Shown: positions 1 through 8,316 of the stretch, piece by piece
Numbering within the stretch: the first letter of the stretch is position 1
How the letters are laid out: each line of letters begins with the position of its first letter
Source: Lujinxingia vulgaris
GTDB taxonomy: Bacteria; Myxococcota_A; Bradymonadia; Bradymonadales; Bradymonadaceae
Reading direction: 5' to 3'
Assembly: GCF_007997015.1 (NCBI RefSeq)
Contig: NZ_VOSM01000008.1
Span: forward strand, 62,001-126,000
DNA length: 64,000 nt
The notes under the pieces: generated by a model
What the model saw: only the letters and a program-made list of their open reading frames with translations
What the model was told of the DNA's origin: nothing
The model's database searches: none
Translations under genes and position numbers: made by a program

Positions 1-2
1 TT

Positions 3-308
3 GAAGTGACCTGGCCCGGCGGCGCCCGGTTTTATGAGGTCGAGCGCGAAGCGCCGCGTGGCATCGTGCGTTTTGGCGCCGGCGACGGCAGCGTCTTTGA
101 GCGGGTCAGCCACCAGCGCCTCCCCTACTGGCAGCTCAACCGCGAGGGGGATGAACGCGCGCGCGAGGTGCTGAAACTTCCCGCCGAGGTGGTGCCTCCC
201 GCCACACCCGACGATGTCGACGTGGCGCCGCCATCGCCTGAGGACGCTCCCGGCTCCTCGGATGCCCCGCCAGGGGCGCCCGAGTCGCCGCGCTCCAACT
301 TCCCCTGA
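3..308 (+). CDS. C-terminal fragment of an unrecognised protein (5' end outside window)
   Basis: The reading frame is open to the left edge of the window, so the GTG at 6 is probably an internal Val codon and the gene begins upstream. The visible part is about 101 residues. The first half looks folded, with alternating hydrophobic and charged residues. The last 45 residues are a Pro/Ser/Glu/Asp-rich tail that is probably disordered. No family is recognisable from this fragment. No clear terminator follows it. Confidence 0.6.
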   Translation, partial: EVTWPGGARFYEVEREAPRGIVRFGAGDGSVFERVSHQRLPYWQLNREGDERAREVLKLPAEVVPPATPDDVDVAPPSPEDAPGSSDAPPGAPESPRSNFP

Positions 309-603
309 AGTTCGCATCTTCCTTCCCTGAAGTTCGCATCCCGCTCAAGAAAGTTTGCGCTGGCCCCGAGTTTGCAACATGGTGCGGGCGTATCCCGACC
401 GGCGCGTCGGCACCGGGGCTGCCGGTGCAGCCGTGCCCGCGCGCTCTTCGAGGTGCCCGCTCCGGCATGATGTGTCCGGATAAGCGCCAGGGCAGGGCTC
501 GGGATCGGAGTATGTTTTGACCGCGAGCGGAGTAGACTTGCGGAGATCGCCGGTGGTCGGTCTGGCCACCTCACGTTCCTGACGTTCTTTTGATGAGGTT
601 CGT

Positions 604-1575
604 ATGAAGTCGATGTGGAAGCGAGGCATGGTTCTGGGTGGGATGGTCGCCCTCGGCGCGATGAGCAGCGCCTGTGGTGTGGCCATTGAGGGCGAGGAGG
701 GCAACCTGCGCTTTGAGTACGACAACAGCGCGTTCTCCGGGGCGTTCAGTGAAGATCTGGCCGTCGGCTCGATGATCGACGTGAAGGTGCGCGAGACCTC
801 CGAGAGTGAGTTTTTGCCCATCGAGTCGGCGACGAGCTCCTCCGAAGAGGTCATCGCGGTCAGCGAGACCAGCGGGCAGGTCTTCAGCCTTCGCGCCGAG
901 AGTGAAGGCGTGGCGCGCATCTCGGTGAGCGCCACGGCGGAAGGCGGCAGTCTCAGCGACAGCGTGGAGCTGCGCGCGGCCGAGGTCGACAGCATCGAGA
1001 TCGAGGCCATCTGCGACGAGAGCAGTGTCTACGCCGTCAACAGCGCCCCGGAGTTTCGCTATCGGATGCGCGACGCGATGAGCAACTCGCTCAACGGCTA
1101 CGGCTACTACCCGGTAGCTGTAGAGCCGCAGACCGGCGGGGAGGTCAATGCGGCGTTCAGCAGCCTGGGCCGCATCCAGGTCATGACCGGCGAAGAGGCC
1201 GGCTCCATCAGCCTGACCTCCGACCTTCTGGAAGAGCCCTTCGTGATGGAGCTTGTCGCCGCCGCAGACATCACCGACCTCGATGTCGCCAACCAGGTCG
1301 ATGGCGAGACGATCACCACGATCGGCGCGGGCGAAGATTCGCCGCTCTCTGTGTTTGCCATGGCCGGCCCCGCCGGTGAGACGGTGTGCGGCGACGCCGA
1401 GGGCATCATCGAGCTGGTCTCCGAGACCCCCGAGATCTGCGAGGTCTACTACACCTACGGTCTCGCGCTGCACGTGGTGAACGTGCAGGGCTTGAGCGCG
1501 GGCGCCTGTGAGATCAGCCTGAGCGTGCCGGGCACCGACCTTGCCGAGACGCTGCAGGTCGAGATCAGCGGGTGA
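604..1575 (+). CDS. Secreted lipoprotein with Ig-like (BIG2-type) segments, function unknown
   Basis: 323 residues. The start has a basic N-terminus, a hydrophobic stretch and a lipobox (SSAC, Cys24), so the product should be lipid-anchored outside the inner membrane. GAGG at 595-598 supports the ATG at 604. After Cys24 the chain is acidic and rich in Ser, Thr, Val and Glu with alternating beta-strand patterns. Residues around 55-125 resemble a bacterial Ig-like (BIG2) fold, as in many Myxococcota surface lipoproteins. Four later Cys residues may form disulfides. The gene stands alone and ends before a strong hairpin at 1674-1705. The Ig assignment is inference from pattern only. Confidence 0.75.
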   Translation: MKSMWKRGMVLGGMVALGAMSSACGVAIEGEEGNLRFEYDNSAFSGAFSEDLAVGSMIDVKVRETSESEFLPIESATSSSEEVIAVSETSGQVFSLRAESEGVARISVSATAEGGSLSDSVELRAAEVDSIEIEAICDESSVYAVNSAPEFRYRMRDAMSNSLNGYGYYPVAVEPQTGGEVNAAFSSLGRIQVMTGEEAGSISLTSDLLEEPFVMELVAAADITDLDVANQVDGETITTIGAGEDSPLSVFAMAGPAGETVCGDAEGIIELVSETPEICEVYYTYGLALHVVNVQGLSAGACEISLSVPGTDLAETLQVEISG

Positions 1576-1673
1576 TTTTTAGTGATGTGTGCGAATGACG
1601 CTGAGTGAATGACGCTGTGTGAGTGATGCGATTGGAATGAATGTTTGGTTGTGTAAGTGGTTGAGAAATAAAT

Positions 1674-1705
1674 AAAAAGGGCGCCCCTGCCAGGGCGCCC
1701 TTTTT
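1674..1705. terminator. Bidirectional rho-independent terminator
   Basis: Perfect 8-bp GC stem (GGGCGCCC at 1679-1686 and 1693-1700) with a 6-nt loop, flanked by five A and five T. It sits between the convergent lipoprotein gene ending at 1575 and the acylase gene ending at 1754, so it can serve both. Confidence 0.9.
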
Positions 1706-1753
1706 GTTGCTCATAGGCTGCGGGAGTTCTGCGATCCCCGCAGCCTCGACGGC

Positions 1754-4700
1754 TCAGGGCTCGAAGACCTCGCGGCCGGTGGCGCCGGCGGCGACGGCGT
1801 CGGGCTCAAAGCGCAGGGGCAGGGCCTGGTCGCCCAGCCAGAGCGCGGCCTGGTCATCAAAATGCTCCGAGTCGATCAGGCCGGACTGGCCACCGGGGAC
1901 GATCGTACGTCCTTCCACGCGATCACCACCCAGGCTGACGACCAGGCGGTTGACCGGACCGGAGCCGTAGGTAAACGAGCGCCCGGAGATGCCCGGGTTG
2001 GCCGCGTCGACGTTGTACTGGTCGCCGTCGCGGGGGAACCACTGGATGCCGCGGCGCGGATCGTTGCGATCGAGATCTTCGGCCAGAGGAAGGTTGCGGG
2101 TGGTGATAGAGAAGCGATCGGCCAGCGCCGCAAACGCCGGCTGGTCGCGCAGGAAGTCGGCCAGCAGGCTCTCAAACTTGGCGTGGTGGCGAAGTCCCCA
2201 CAGGTAGGTATCAAAGTCTTCGTTGCCGAAGCCTCCCTGGCCCGCCGAGGTGGGCTCGCTGGCCAGGAAGTCGAGGGCGTCGGCAAGGGCGGCGATCAGG
2301 ATCTCTTCGCTGCGCTCAAGCTCCGCGCTCTCGCGCACGTCAAAGAAGATCGACTCTCCGCTCTCCTCATTGTAGCTCGCAAGGCCCGCCGGGTTGTCCT
2401 CGCCGCGGCCCTCCAGCATGGAGGAGAGCAGGCGAATGCGTCCGCCGGTGCCGCCGCTCTGCCACAGTCCGGGGAGGCCCTCATCGTCGAAGACCGCGCG
2501 CTGGAAGTCGCCGAACCACACGTTGAAGAGGGTGGTGGCCACCGCGTCGATGCGATCGTCTGCGGTGGGCGAGTTGTAGAAGGTCTCCACGCCGCTGCGG
2601 GCCCAGAAGCCGCGCTGGCCCCAGGCCTCAAGGCGGGCCTGCACGTCGAGCGCCTTGTCGCGGATGGGCTCGTAGCTTGCGAGCGCGCGGCTCTCCCAGG
2701 CTTCAAGCTCGGTGGGGTCGAGCGCGCGCAGCGCCTCCATCGTGTCGATGGCCGCGATCATCGCTGGCGAGAAGTGCTCGCCAAGGGCCGACTGGGTGTT
2801 GGCCTGAAGGGCGGCCATCGCGTCAATGTCGGCGCTGTTTTCCTCGATATAGCGGGTGAGCTCGCGGCTGATGCGGTCGGCGCGGAAGCCCACATCCCAG
2901 GGGCCGCCGATGTAGCGCTGGCCGTTGAAGAGGTTGCCGTCGAGCGAGACGCCGACCGGGTCGTTGTTGGCCGTGGCCACAAACCCTTGAGGCGGGTTGG
3001 CCAGCGCCGGGCTCTCGTCGAGGGGGATCACGCAGCGGTAGGGATCGTCCTGGTGGGAGCTGTCGATGACGCCGTCGACGAGCGGGATCTGGAAGTTCCC
3101 GTAGGTCGTGCCATCGAGCAGCATCGCCGGGTGCGCGCCCTCGCCCCAGACGCCATCTTCGGAGCGGGGGAGGTAGTCGCGGCAGGGCACGGCCTGGTGG
3201 CCGGAGAAGAGCACGCTGCCCTGGGCGTCGCTGACCACGAAGTTAAGCGAGGTCGCGATCATCCCGCGGGTGGCCTGGCGGAAGTCTTCGATGTCGCCGG
3301 CGCGGGCCATGCGATCGAAGGTGCCGATGATGTCACCGATCTGCAGGCCGACGTAGGCGAAGCTGATGGCGTCGATGACGCCGTCTTCGTTAACGTCCGC
3401 CGGGATCACCCAGCCGGAGTGGGTGCGAACCAGCGAGGTTCCCGCCTCAAGCTCGTCGTCGGGGTCGGCCGGGATGCCCTCGATGTCGATGATCCAGCGA
3501 TCGTCGAAGGTCTGGTAGCGGGCGATGGTCTCAGTGCGGCCCTCGCTCTCGAGCGTGGGCACGTCGGCGATCTCGTAGGCTTCCTCCACGCGTGTGGTCG
3601 CGCGCCACTCGCCATCGAAGAAAGTCTCGGCGGGGAGTCCGTTCTCATCGAGGCGGATCTGTTCGGAGTACCAGTCGGTGATGTCGCCGGAGAGCTGGGT
3701 GAAGCTCCAGGCGACCTGGCCGTTGGTGCCCACCGGCACCACGGGCATCCCGGGGATGGCCAGGCCGAACTGGTGGGGGCGCTCGGTGCCGCCAAAGACC
3801 GTGGTGTCGAGCCCGACGTGGTAGAGGATCGAGGGGATGCCCAGCGAGAGGTGCCCGTCGGCAGCAAAGAGGCTCGTGCCGGTGGCGGAGGCCTCGGCGC
3901 TGACCGCCCAGGCGTTGGAGCCAAAGCCCTTCTCGTGGCTGCGCAGCCCGCGGCGCTCCTGGAAGGCGTCCAGGCTCTCAGTGAGACGCGTCATCAGCCC
4001 GCTCTCCACCCGCGGGGTCTGGCCGGGGCGAGGGGTCAGAGTGAGGCCGGTGGAGGGCGTGGTGTTGGGTGGTCCCCAGGTGCCGGCGGCCAGAGGTTTG
4101 ACTGGGCGGGCGTTGAGCCAGATGTCTTCCAGCGCGCCGGCGCGGCGAAGCTCCGCGTAGGCGTCGCCCTCAAAGAGGGTCTCGAGCTGAGCGTATGCGG
4201 CGGCCCGGCCCATATCGCCGGTCTCGTAGCTCGACTCGTAGATGAAGGTCGCAAAGAGCCCGGCGATGTCGATGGCCTCAAAGGGTTGCATCGCTTCGAC
4301 CGGCTCACTGGCGCCGAGGATACCGCCGAGAAGTTCCAGCTCGCTGGGGGCGGGGAGGTTTCCGGCCTCGACCTGGGCGATGTAGGCGTTGACGCCCTCG
4401 GCGTAGGCCTCCATGACCTGGCGCATCTCGGGGGTGGCCTGCGCGAGGATGCGCTCGGCGACGTGGCGCGAGCCGTTGAGGCGAGTCTCAACGTCCATGC
4501 TCAGCGCGGCATCGCCGAGCAGCGCGCTGACCTCACCCAGACCCAGTCGGCGCGTAAGATCCATCATGAAGTAGCGATCGCGGGCGGTGACAAAGCCCTG
4601 GACGCGGGCCGCATCCACATCATTTTCGGCATAGATGTGGGGGATGTTCCCCTCGGTACGGATCACGTGCACCGGGGCGCTGAGTTCGGGAAGATCCCAG

Positions 4701-4897
4701 CGCTCAACTTCGTCGACTTCGAGCAGCGCGCGCTGCTCCTCGGTGAGGGTGTCGGCGTCGGCGTCGACACCGGCATCGATGGGTACATCGGTGCCGGTGT
4801 CGGCCTCGGTGGTCGGATTGTCATCCTGGCAGGCCACAGGGCCCAGAAGCGCTGCGCCCAGCAACATGGCGAGCGCAGGGGTGCGAAGGGTGTGCAT
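1754..4897 (-). CDS. Penicillin acylase family (Ntn-hydrolase) lipoprotein
   Basis: 1047 residues. It probably hydrolyses an amide bond such as an acyl-homoserine lactone, beta-lactam or other N-acyl compound, on the outer side of a membrane. A lipobox (GPVAC, Cys23) is followed by an acidic Asp/Thr-rich linker. The motif GFGSNAWAVS places the likely autocatalytic nucleophile at Ser327, directly after Gly, as expected for the processed beta chain of this superfamily. The downstream motifs PGMPVVPVGTNG and AWSFTQLSGD also fit. The length exceeds the usual 750-850 residues, with the excess spread through the beta chain. Start: ATG 4897 with GGGAG upstream; in-frame codons further upstream would spoil the signal peptide. 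Substrate cannot be read from sequence. Confidence 0.9.
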   Translation of the reverse strand: MHTLRTPALAMLLGAALLGPVACQDDNPTTEADTGTDVPIDAGVDADADTLTEEQRALLEVDEVERWDLPELSAPVHVIRTEGNIPHIYAENDVDAARVQGFVTARDRYFMMDLTRRLGLGEVSALLGDAALSMDVETRLNGSRHVAERILAQATPEMRQVMEAYAEGVNAYIAQVEAGNLPAPSELELLGGILGASEPVEAMQPFEAIDIAGLFATFIYESSYETGDMGRAAAYAQLETLFEGDAYAELRRAGALEDIWLNARPVKPLAAGTWGPPNTTPSTGLTLTPRPGQTPRVESGLMTRLTESLDAFQERRGLRSHEKGFGSNAWAVSAEASATGTSLFAADGHLSLGIPSILYHVGLDTTVFGGTERPHQFGLAIPGMPVVPVGTNGQVAWSFTQLSGDITDWYSEQIRLDENGLPAETFFDGEWRATTRVEEAYEIADVPTLESEGRTETIARYQTFDDRWIIDIEGIPADPDDELEAGTSLVRTHSGWVIPADVNEDGVIDAISFAYVGLQIGDIIGTFDRMARAGDIEDFRQATRGMIATSLNFVVSDAQGSVLFSGHQAVPCRDYLPRSEDGVWGEGAHPAMLLDGTTYGNFQIPLVDGVIDSSHQDDPYRCVIPLDESPALANPPQGFVATANNDPVGVSLDGNLFNGQRYIGGPWDVGFRADRISRELTRYIEENSADIDAMAALQANTQSALGEHFSPAMIAAIDTMEALRALDPTELEAWESRALASYEPIRDKALDVQARLEAWGQRGFWARSGVETFYNSPTADDRIDAVATTLFNVWFGDFQRAVFDDEGLPGLWQSGGTGGRIRLLSSMLEGRGEDNPAGLASYNEESGESIFFDVRESAELERSEEILIAALADALDFLASEPTSAGQGGFGNEDFDTYLWGLRHHAKFESLLADFLRDQPAFAALADRFSITTRNLPLAEDLDRNDPRRGIQWFPRDGDQYNVDAANPGISGRSFTYGSGPVNRLVVSLGGDRVEGRTIVPGGQSGLIDSEHFDDQAALWLGDQALPLRFEPDAVAAGATGREVFEP

Positions 4898-5012
4898 AAC
4901 TAACTCCCGGTCAGTGAAGAGCAACATTGGGCTCAAAAAGGATCGCCGGGAGCATAGCGCTTTGGGCGCCGGCTTAGAAGAGGCTGTGGATCGTCAGCAG
5001 AGCCGGGCCTGT

Positions 5013-6023
5013 TCAGGCGCTGGCTGCCAGGATCGCCCGGCGAAAGCGGGAGCTGTCAAAGGGGGCGTCGCCCACCGGGTTGAGGGTCACCCGTACCAGC
5101 GCGCCGCCCAGCGGGGAGGTCCCGATCTCGACGTCGCCCTCATGGCTCAATGCGCAGGCGCGCACCGAGATCAGCCCCAGGCCGTTGCCCTCGGCCTTGG
5201 TGGAGACGAAGGCGTCGAAGATCGCCTCGCGCAGATCTTCGGGGATGCCCGGGCCGTTATCATGAACTTCGATGATGACCTGATCCTCTTCGCTTCTGGC
5301 GATGACCTCCACGACGCCCTCTTTGACGTCGGCAGCGTCGATGGCTTCGGCGGCGTTGAGCACCAGGTTGATAACGATCTGGTGAATGAGGATCGGAAAG
5401 GTCTTCAGCAAGAGCTCATCGGGGAGGGTGCGCCGAAGGTCGACGTTGCGCAGCTTCGTGTGAGTGCGCAGCGCGGTGGTGGCCTGGCGGATGAGCTCGC
5501 TGATATTGGCCTGCTGCGAGCTGTTGCCGATGCTGCTGCGGCAGTTCTGCACCAGGCGATTGGTGAGCGCTTCGAGGCGCTCAATGGCCAGGGCCTGGTC
5601 GTTGTAGAGATCTTCGAGATCTTCGGGGGAGAGGTTGGGGTTTCGCACCAGCACCTGGTGGTTGCTCTTGAGCACGGCCAGCTCGTTGCGGGCATCATGG
5701 GCCACCGACGCCGAGAGTAGCCCGGTGGTGGCGCGGCGCTCGGCGCTGAGCAGCGCCTCGCGCAGGCGCTGGCTGTCGGACTGGCGCCGCTGCACCAGGT
5801 TGAGCATCCAGTAGGAGAGCCCCCCGATGAGCATCGCGCTGACGATGACAAAGAGCGAGCCCTTGAGCATCTCGATGTTCGCAGCCGTCTCGGGGTCGGA
5901 GGTGATATCGGAGGTCAGCGTTGAGGACGCGAAGATGTAGAACAGCGAGGGCAGGAGGTAGCCCAGCGAGAGCATCGTGGCGATTCGGGCGGGTCGTAAG
6001 ATGGCGTTGAGGGAGGAAGGCAT
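5013..6023 (-). CDS. Membrane-bound sensor histidine kinase with minimal sensor
   Basis: 336 residues. Two transmembrane helices (about 13-33 and 55-76) enclose a periplasmic loop of only some 20 residues, so any signal is probably sensed in or near the membrane. The phospho-acceptor box is SVAHDARNEL with His109, where the common form is HE(L/I)RNPL. N box HQIVINLVLNAAEA, G1 DNGPGIPE and G2 GNGLGL are intact, so an active kinase is expected. No response regulator is adjacent, making it an orphan. The ATG at 6023 was chosen because residues encoded further upstream look like untranslated leader. It has no strong ribosome site. Confidence 0.85.
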   Translation of the reverse strand: MPSSLNAILRPARIATMLSLGYLLPSLFYIFASSTLTSDITSDPETAANIEMLKGSLFVIVSAMLIGGLSYWMLNLVQRRQSDSQRLREALLSAERRATTGLLSASVAHDARNELAVLKSNHQVLVRNPNLSPEDLEDLYNDQALAIERLEALTNRLVQNCRSSIGNSSQQANISELIRQATTALRTHTKLRNVDLRRTLPDELLLKTFPILIHQIVINLVLNAAEAIDAADVKEGVVEVIARSEEDQVIIEVHDNGPGIPEDLREAIFDAFVSTKAEGNGLGLISVRACALSHEGDVEIGTSPLGGALVRVTLNPVGDAPFDSSRFRRAILAASA

Positions 6024-6199
6024 CACGGCTGGCTCAGGCGCAGGCAACGAAACGTCGTGAGGTAGTACTACGCACCGGGCCTTCCTCAGAAAACAGGGAG
6101 AGGGAGCCGGCGAACTCAAAAAGCCTTAAGTATGCCGGAAGGTTACCCTATGCGGAGCCATATGCGAAAGGGTTTTGCCGGTCTCGGACCGGCAACAGT

Positions 6200-6231
6200 A
6201 AAAAAAAGACCGCCCCCGGGTGGGGGCGGTC
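6200..6231 (-). terminator. Rho-independent terminator of the sigma factor gene
   Basis: Perfect 10-bp stem (6208-6217 with 6222-6231) with a 4-nt loop. On the minus strand it is followed by eight T (A-run 6200-6207). It lies 78 bp downstream of the sigma factor stop codon. Confidence 0.9.
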
Positions 6232-6308
6232 ATGGCTCTCCCGATGTTCTGCGCCGCCGGTGGCGACCCCGGGACGCGGGAGGGAGAGAGCTTGAGAGCG
6301 CGTGCGGC

Positions 6309-7277
6309 TCAGATGGCTTCGAGAAACTCCAGCTCGACGGTTTCGCCGAGGTTCTCGAAGAGGAAGTTGCGGAACTCTTCGCGGATCTGCACCTCCACCT
6401 GACGGATGCGCTCCTTGGAGACATCCCACTCGCCGCCCAGGGTAACGAGCGTTTTGGGATCTTCGGCGATCATGCGCTCAAACCAGATGGCGCGCTTGCG
6501 GTCGGTGTCGATCTGCTTGCCGAAGGCGTCGATGGCGCCGCGCAGGCGGGTGGCCAGGTCGCGGTCGCTGGCGAGCTCTTCGGGGGTGGCAGCATCCGAC
6601 TCCATGCGCTCACCGATGGTGGTGGCTTCAAAGCCGGGGGCCTCGGCGTCCAGGCGCACCGGGGGCGCGTCGAGCTGGGCGGCCACGCGCACCACCTCGC
6701 TCTCATCCACATCCAGGTACTCGGCAATCAGCGCCGGGGAGGGCTTCTCGTGGCCTTCTTTGATCAGGGCGCGGCGGGCTTTCTTGAGGTTGTAGAAGAG
6801 CTTGCGGCCGGCGCGGGAGCTGCCGATTTTGACCGGATGCACGTGGTTCATCAGATAGTTGAGGATCATCGCGCGGATCCAGTACTGGGCATAACTGGTG
6901 AACTTGACGCCGCGGTACGGGTCATAACGTTTGAGCGCCTCAGCCAGCCCGACGTTACCTTCTTGAATGAGGTCGAGCAGGTTGGACCAGCGGCGCGAGT
7001 ATTCGCGGGCCAGCTTCACGACCAGGCGTAGGTTGGTCAAAATCAGCATGCGGCCGGCTTCACCGTCATCTTCGTTAACGTAGCGCTCGGCCAGCTGCTG
7101 CTGCTCTTCGGCGGGCAGGGGCTCGATGTAGTTGAGGCGCATCAGGTAGGCGCTGGTCGCGTCGGTATCCGCGCTGATGTTGAGCTTGCTCTCGGAGAGC
7201 ATCGGCAGGCTCAGGTCTCCGGAGAGGTGGGCCAGGTTGGAGGGGTGACGTTCAGTGACGTTGGATTCGATGTTCAT
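6309..7277 (-). CDS. RpoH-like alternative sigma factor (sigma-70 family, sigma-32 type)
   Basis: 322 residues. Region 2 is clear (LRLVVKLAREYSRRW, then LLDLIQEGNVGLAEALKRYDP, FTSYAQYWIR). RKLFYNLKKARRAL matches the RpoH box as I remember it (RKLFFNLR). Region 4 contains a helix-turn-helix (WDVSKERIRQVE). A heat-shock or general-stress sigma is the likely role. The N-terminus (about 40 residues) is longer than in Escherichia coli RpoH. The ATG at 7277 has GGGA 8 nt upstream; a TTG two codons earlier is less likely. The gene is monocistronic with a strong terminator and an unusually long, AT-rich upstream region, suggesting regulated transcription. Confidence 0.88.
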   Translation of the reverse strand: MNIESNVTERHPSNLAHLSGDLSLPMLSESKLNISADTDATSAYLMRLNYIEPLPAEEQQQLAERYVNEDDGEAGRMLILTNLRLVVKLAREYSRRWSNLLDLIQEGNVGLAEALKRYDPYRGVKFTSYAQYWIRAMILNYLMNHVHPVKIGSSRAGRKLFYNLKKARRALIKEGHEKPSPALIAEYLDVDESEVVRVAAQLDAPPVRLDAEAPGFEATTIGERMESDAATPEELASDRDLATRLRGAIDAFGKQIDTDRKRAIWFERMIAEDPKTLVTLGGEWDVSKERIRQVEVQIREEFRNFLFENLGETVELEFLEAI

Positions 7278-7392
7278 GTGCAAGATCCCGTTCTTAAATA
7301 GAAGTGAGTGGGTGCGAAAAACGTCGTGGTCACTGCGCTTACGTCATCATGGTAGGTGTCCGAGGTTGAACGGTCTGCGAATTTTGAAAGCC

Positions 7393-7429
7393 TTATGAAC
7401 AGGCTCTGTTCCCGATGTCCTGTTCATAA
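7393..7429. promoter_or_regulatory. Operator-like nested inverted repeats, GAACAG half-sites
   Basis: Perfect 11-bp inverted repeat: TTATGAACAGG (7393-7403) and CCTGTTCATAA (7419-7429). Nested inside it is a second dyad, GAACAG-N3-CTGTTC (7397-7411). Three half-sites in 30 bp look like a regulator binding region 120-150 bp upstream of the sigma factor start. The binding protein is unknown. Confidence 0.6.
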
Positions 7430-7630
7430 CATAGTCAAAACTCGCGGATATTCCCAGCGAAGAACGAAAGATTCTCCCCCATTCCCCCCGGATACGAAGG
7501 GGTTGGATATGTTAAGGTGTTGAAAAGACGCCGTTTTTGCCGATGTTGTAAAATTTAGACACGATGCGTCATTTACCTAATAGTTTTCGAAAAATGCGAT
7601 CGCAGGGGGTGTTCAAACGCCAAATTTTGC

Positions 7631-7716
7631 ATTTTGAAAAGCTTTATGAACAGGTGTGATAGGCGGTATGCAGGCGCTGCAGGGGTCTTGAACAGGTCCT
7701 GAGTGCTTTGAACAGG
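7631..7716. promoter_or_regulatory. Further GAACAGG half-sites upstream of the small lipoprotein
   Basis: TTATGAACAGG recurs at 7644-7654, within a near-copy of the 7381-7403 sequence. TTGAACAGG occurs at 7688-7696 and 7708-7716, spaced 20 bp, about two helical turns. The last copy ends 17 bp before the lipoprotein start codon, where bound protein would block initiation. This is inference from spacing and repetition. Confidence 0.5.
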
Positions 7717-7733
7717 GGCGGCGAGGAGGGGTG

Positions 7734-8273
7734 ATGAAGACAGTCGGAGGTGAGAGTCGCAGGCAGCCAGCGTGGGTGGTGGTCGTCGCCATGGTGGTCG
7801 TGGGATTGTCGGGGTGTGTGAGCGCCCCGGAGCGCTACGCTCGCCAGGTGCGCGATCAGACCTACCAGGCGCACCTTGAACAGGGAGTGCGTGCGATGGT
7901 CTACCCGCTGGGCTGCGGCGCGCTCCTGCCCTGGGCAGAGCAGCACCTCTGGGAGGAGGGCTTCGAGGGGGTGAGCATCGATTTGAGCGCGCTGGAGGTG
8001 CGCACCGGCTGGCGGTCCCGCGGCCCCTTGATGGAGGAGCGCTACGGGGTGTACAGCCGGGCGGCCGGCGCGCAGCGCTGCGCCTGGCAGTTTATGCGCG
8101 AGGAGCGCGGCGGGGAGGCCACCCGTGAGGTGCGCGACGTGGAGATGGAGATGCGGCTGCTCGAGCGCATCTCGCCGCAGAAAGCCCGCGAGGTGCGTCT
8201 TAAGGCGCAGGCCGCCGCCGAGCGCGCCTACGATGAGACCCGCGAGATGATCGATAACCAGGAGGCGCGTTGA
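7734..8273 (+). CDS. Small lipoprotein, function unknown
   Basis: 179 residues. A basic N-terminus and hydrophobic segment lead to a lipobox (LSGC, Cys28). The mature part is rich in Arg, Glu and Ala, with an N-terminal globular stretch containing two Cys and a C-terminal helical region of about 50 residues that could form a coiled coil. GGAGG at 7724-7728 supports ATG 7734; a GTG one codon earlier is also possible. The gene is flanked on both sides by GAACAGG elements and includes another copy at 7876-7884, which suggests that a dedicated regulator controls it. No family recognised. Confidence 0.72.
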   Translation: MKTVGGESRRQPAWVVVVAMVVVGLSGCVSAPERYARQVRDQTYQAHLEQGVRAMVYPLGCGALLPWAEQHLWEEGFEGVSIDLSALEVRTGWRSRGPLMEERYGVYSRAAGAQRCAWQFMREERGGEATREVRDVEMEMRLLERISPQKAREVRLKAQAAAERAYDETREMIDNQEAR

Positions 8274-8280
8274 GGAGGGA

Positions 8281-8314
8281 AAAAGCAGCCTGTTCAAGAA
8301 CTGAACAGGCTTTG
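8281..8314. terminator. Terminator-like hairpin built from GAACAGG
   Basis: Perfect 9-bp inverted repeat AGCCTGTTC (8288-8296) and GAACAGGCT (8304-8312) with a 7-nt loop and an A-run at 8281-8285. It sits between the convergent lipoprotein and oxidoreductase genes, so it can terminate the leftward operon. It shares the core motif of the operator-like sites upstream. Confidence 0.65.
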
Positions 8315-8316
8315 AA

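Larger units (their letters stand above)
7278..7733. other. Long AT-rich intergenic region between divergent genes
   Basis: 456 bases between the sigma factor (leftward) and a small lipoprotein (rightward), clearly richer in A and T than its surroundings. I find no convincing ORF or RNA gene. It carries the GAACAGG half-sites annotated separately, plus a 23-24 bp near-duplicate (7381-7403 and 7631-7654). Promoters for both flanking genes should lie here, but I cannot assign -10/-35 elements confidently. Confidence 0.7.

Noticed and set aside
1862-4903. 1013-residue plus-strand ORF opposite the penicillin acylase gene
   Set aside because: It is a shadow: Gly/Val/Ala/Arg-rich composition, no domain motif and no plausible start signal, while the opposite strand has a complete enzyme with catalytic motif.
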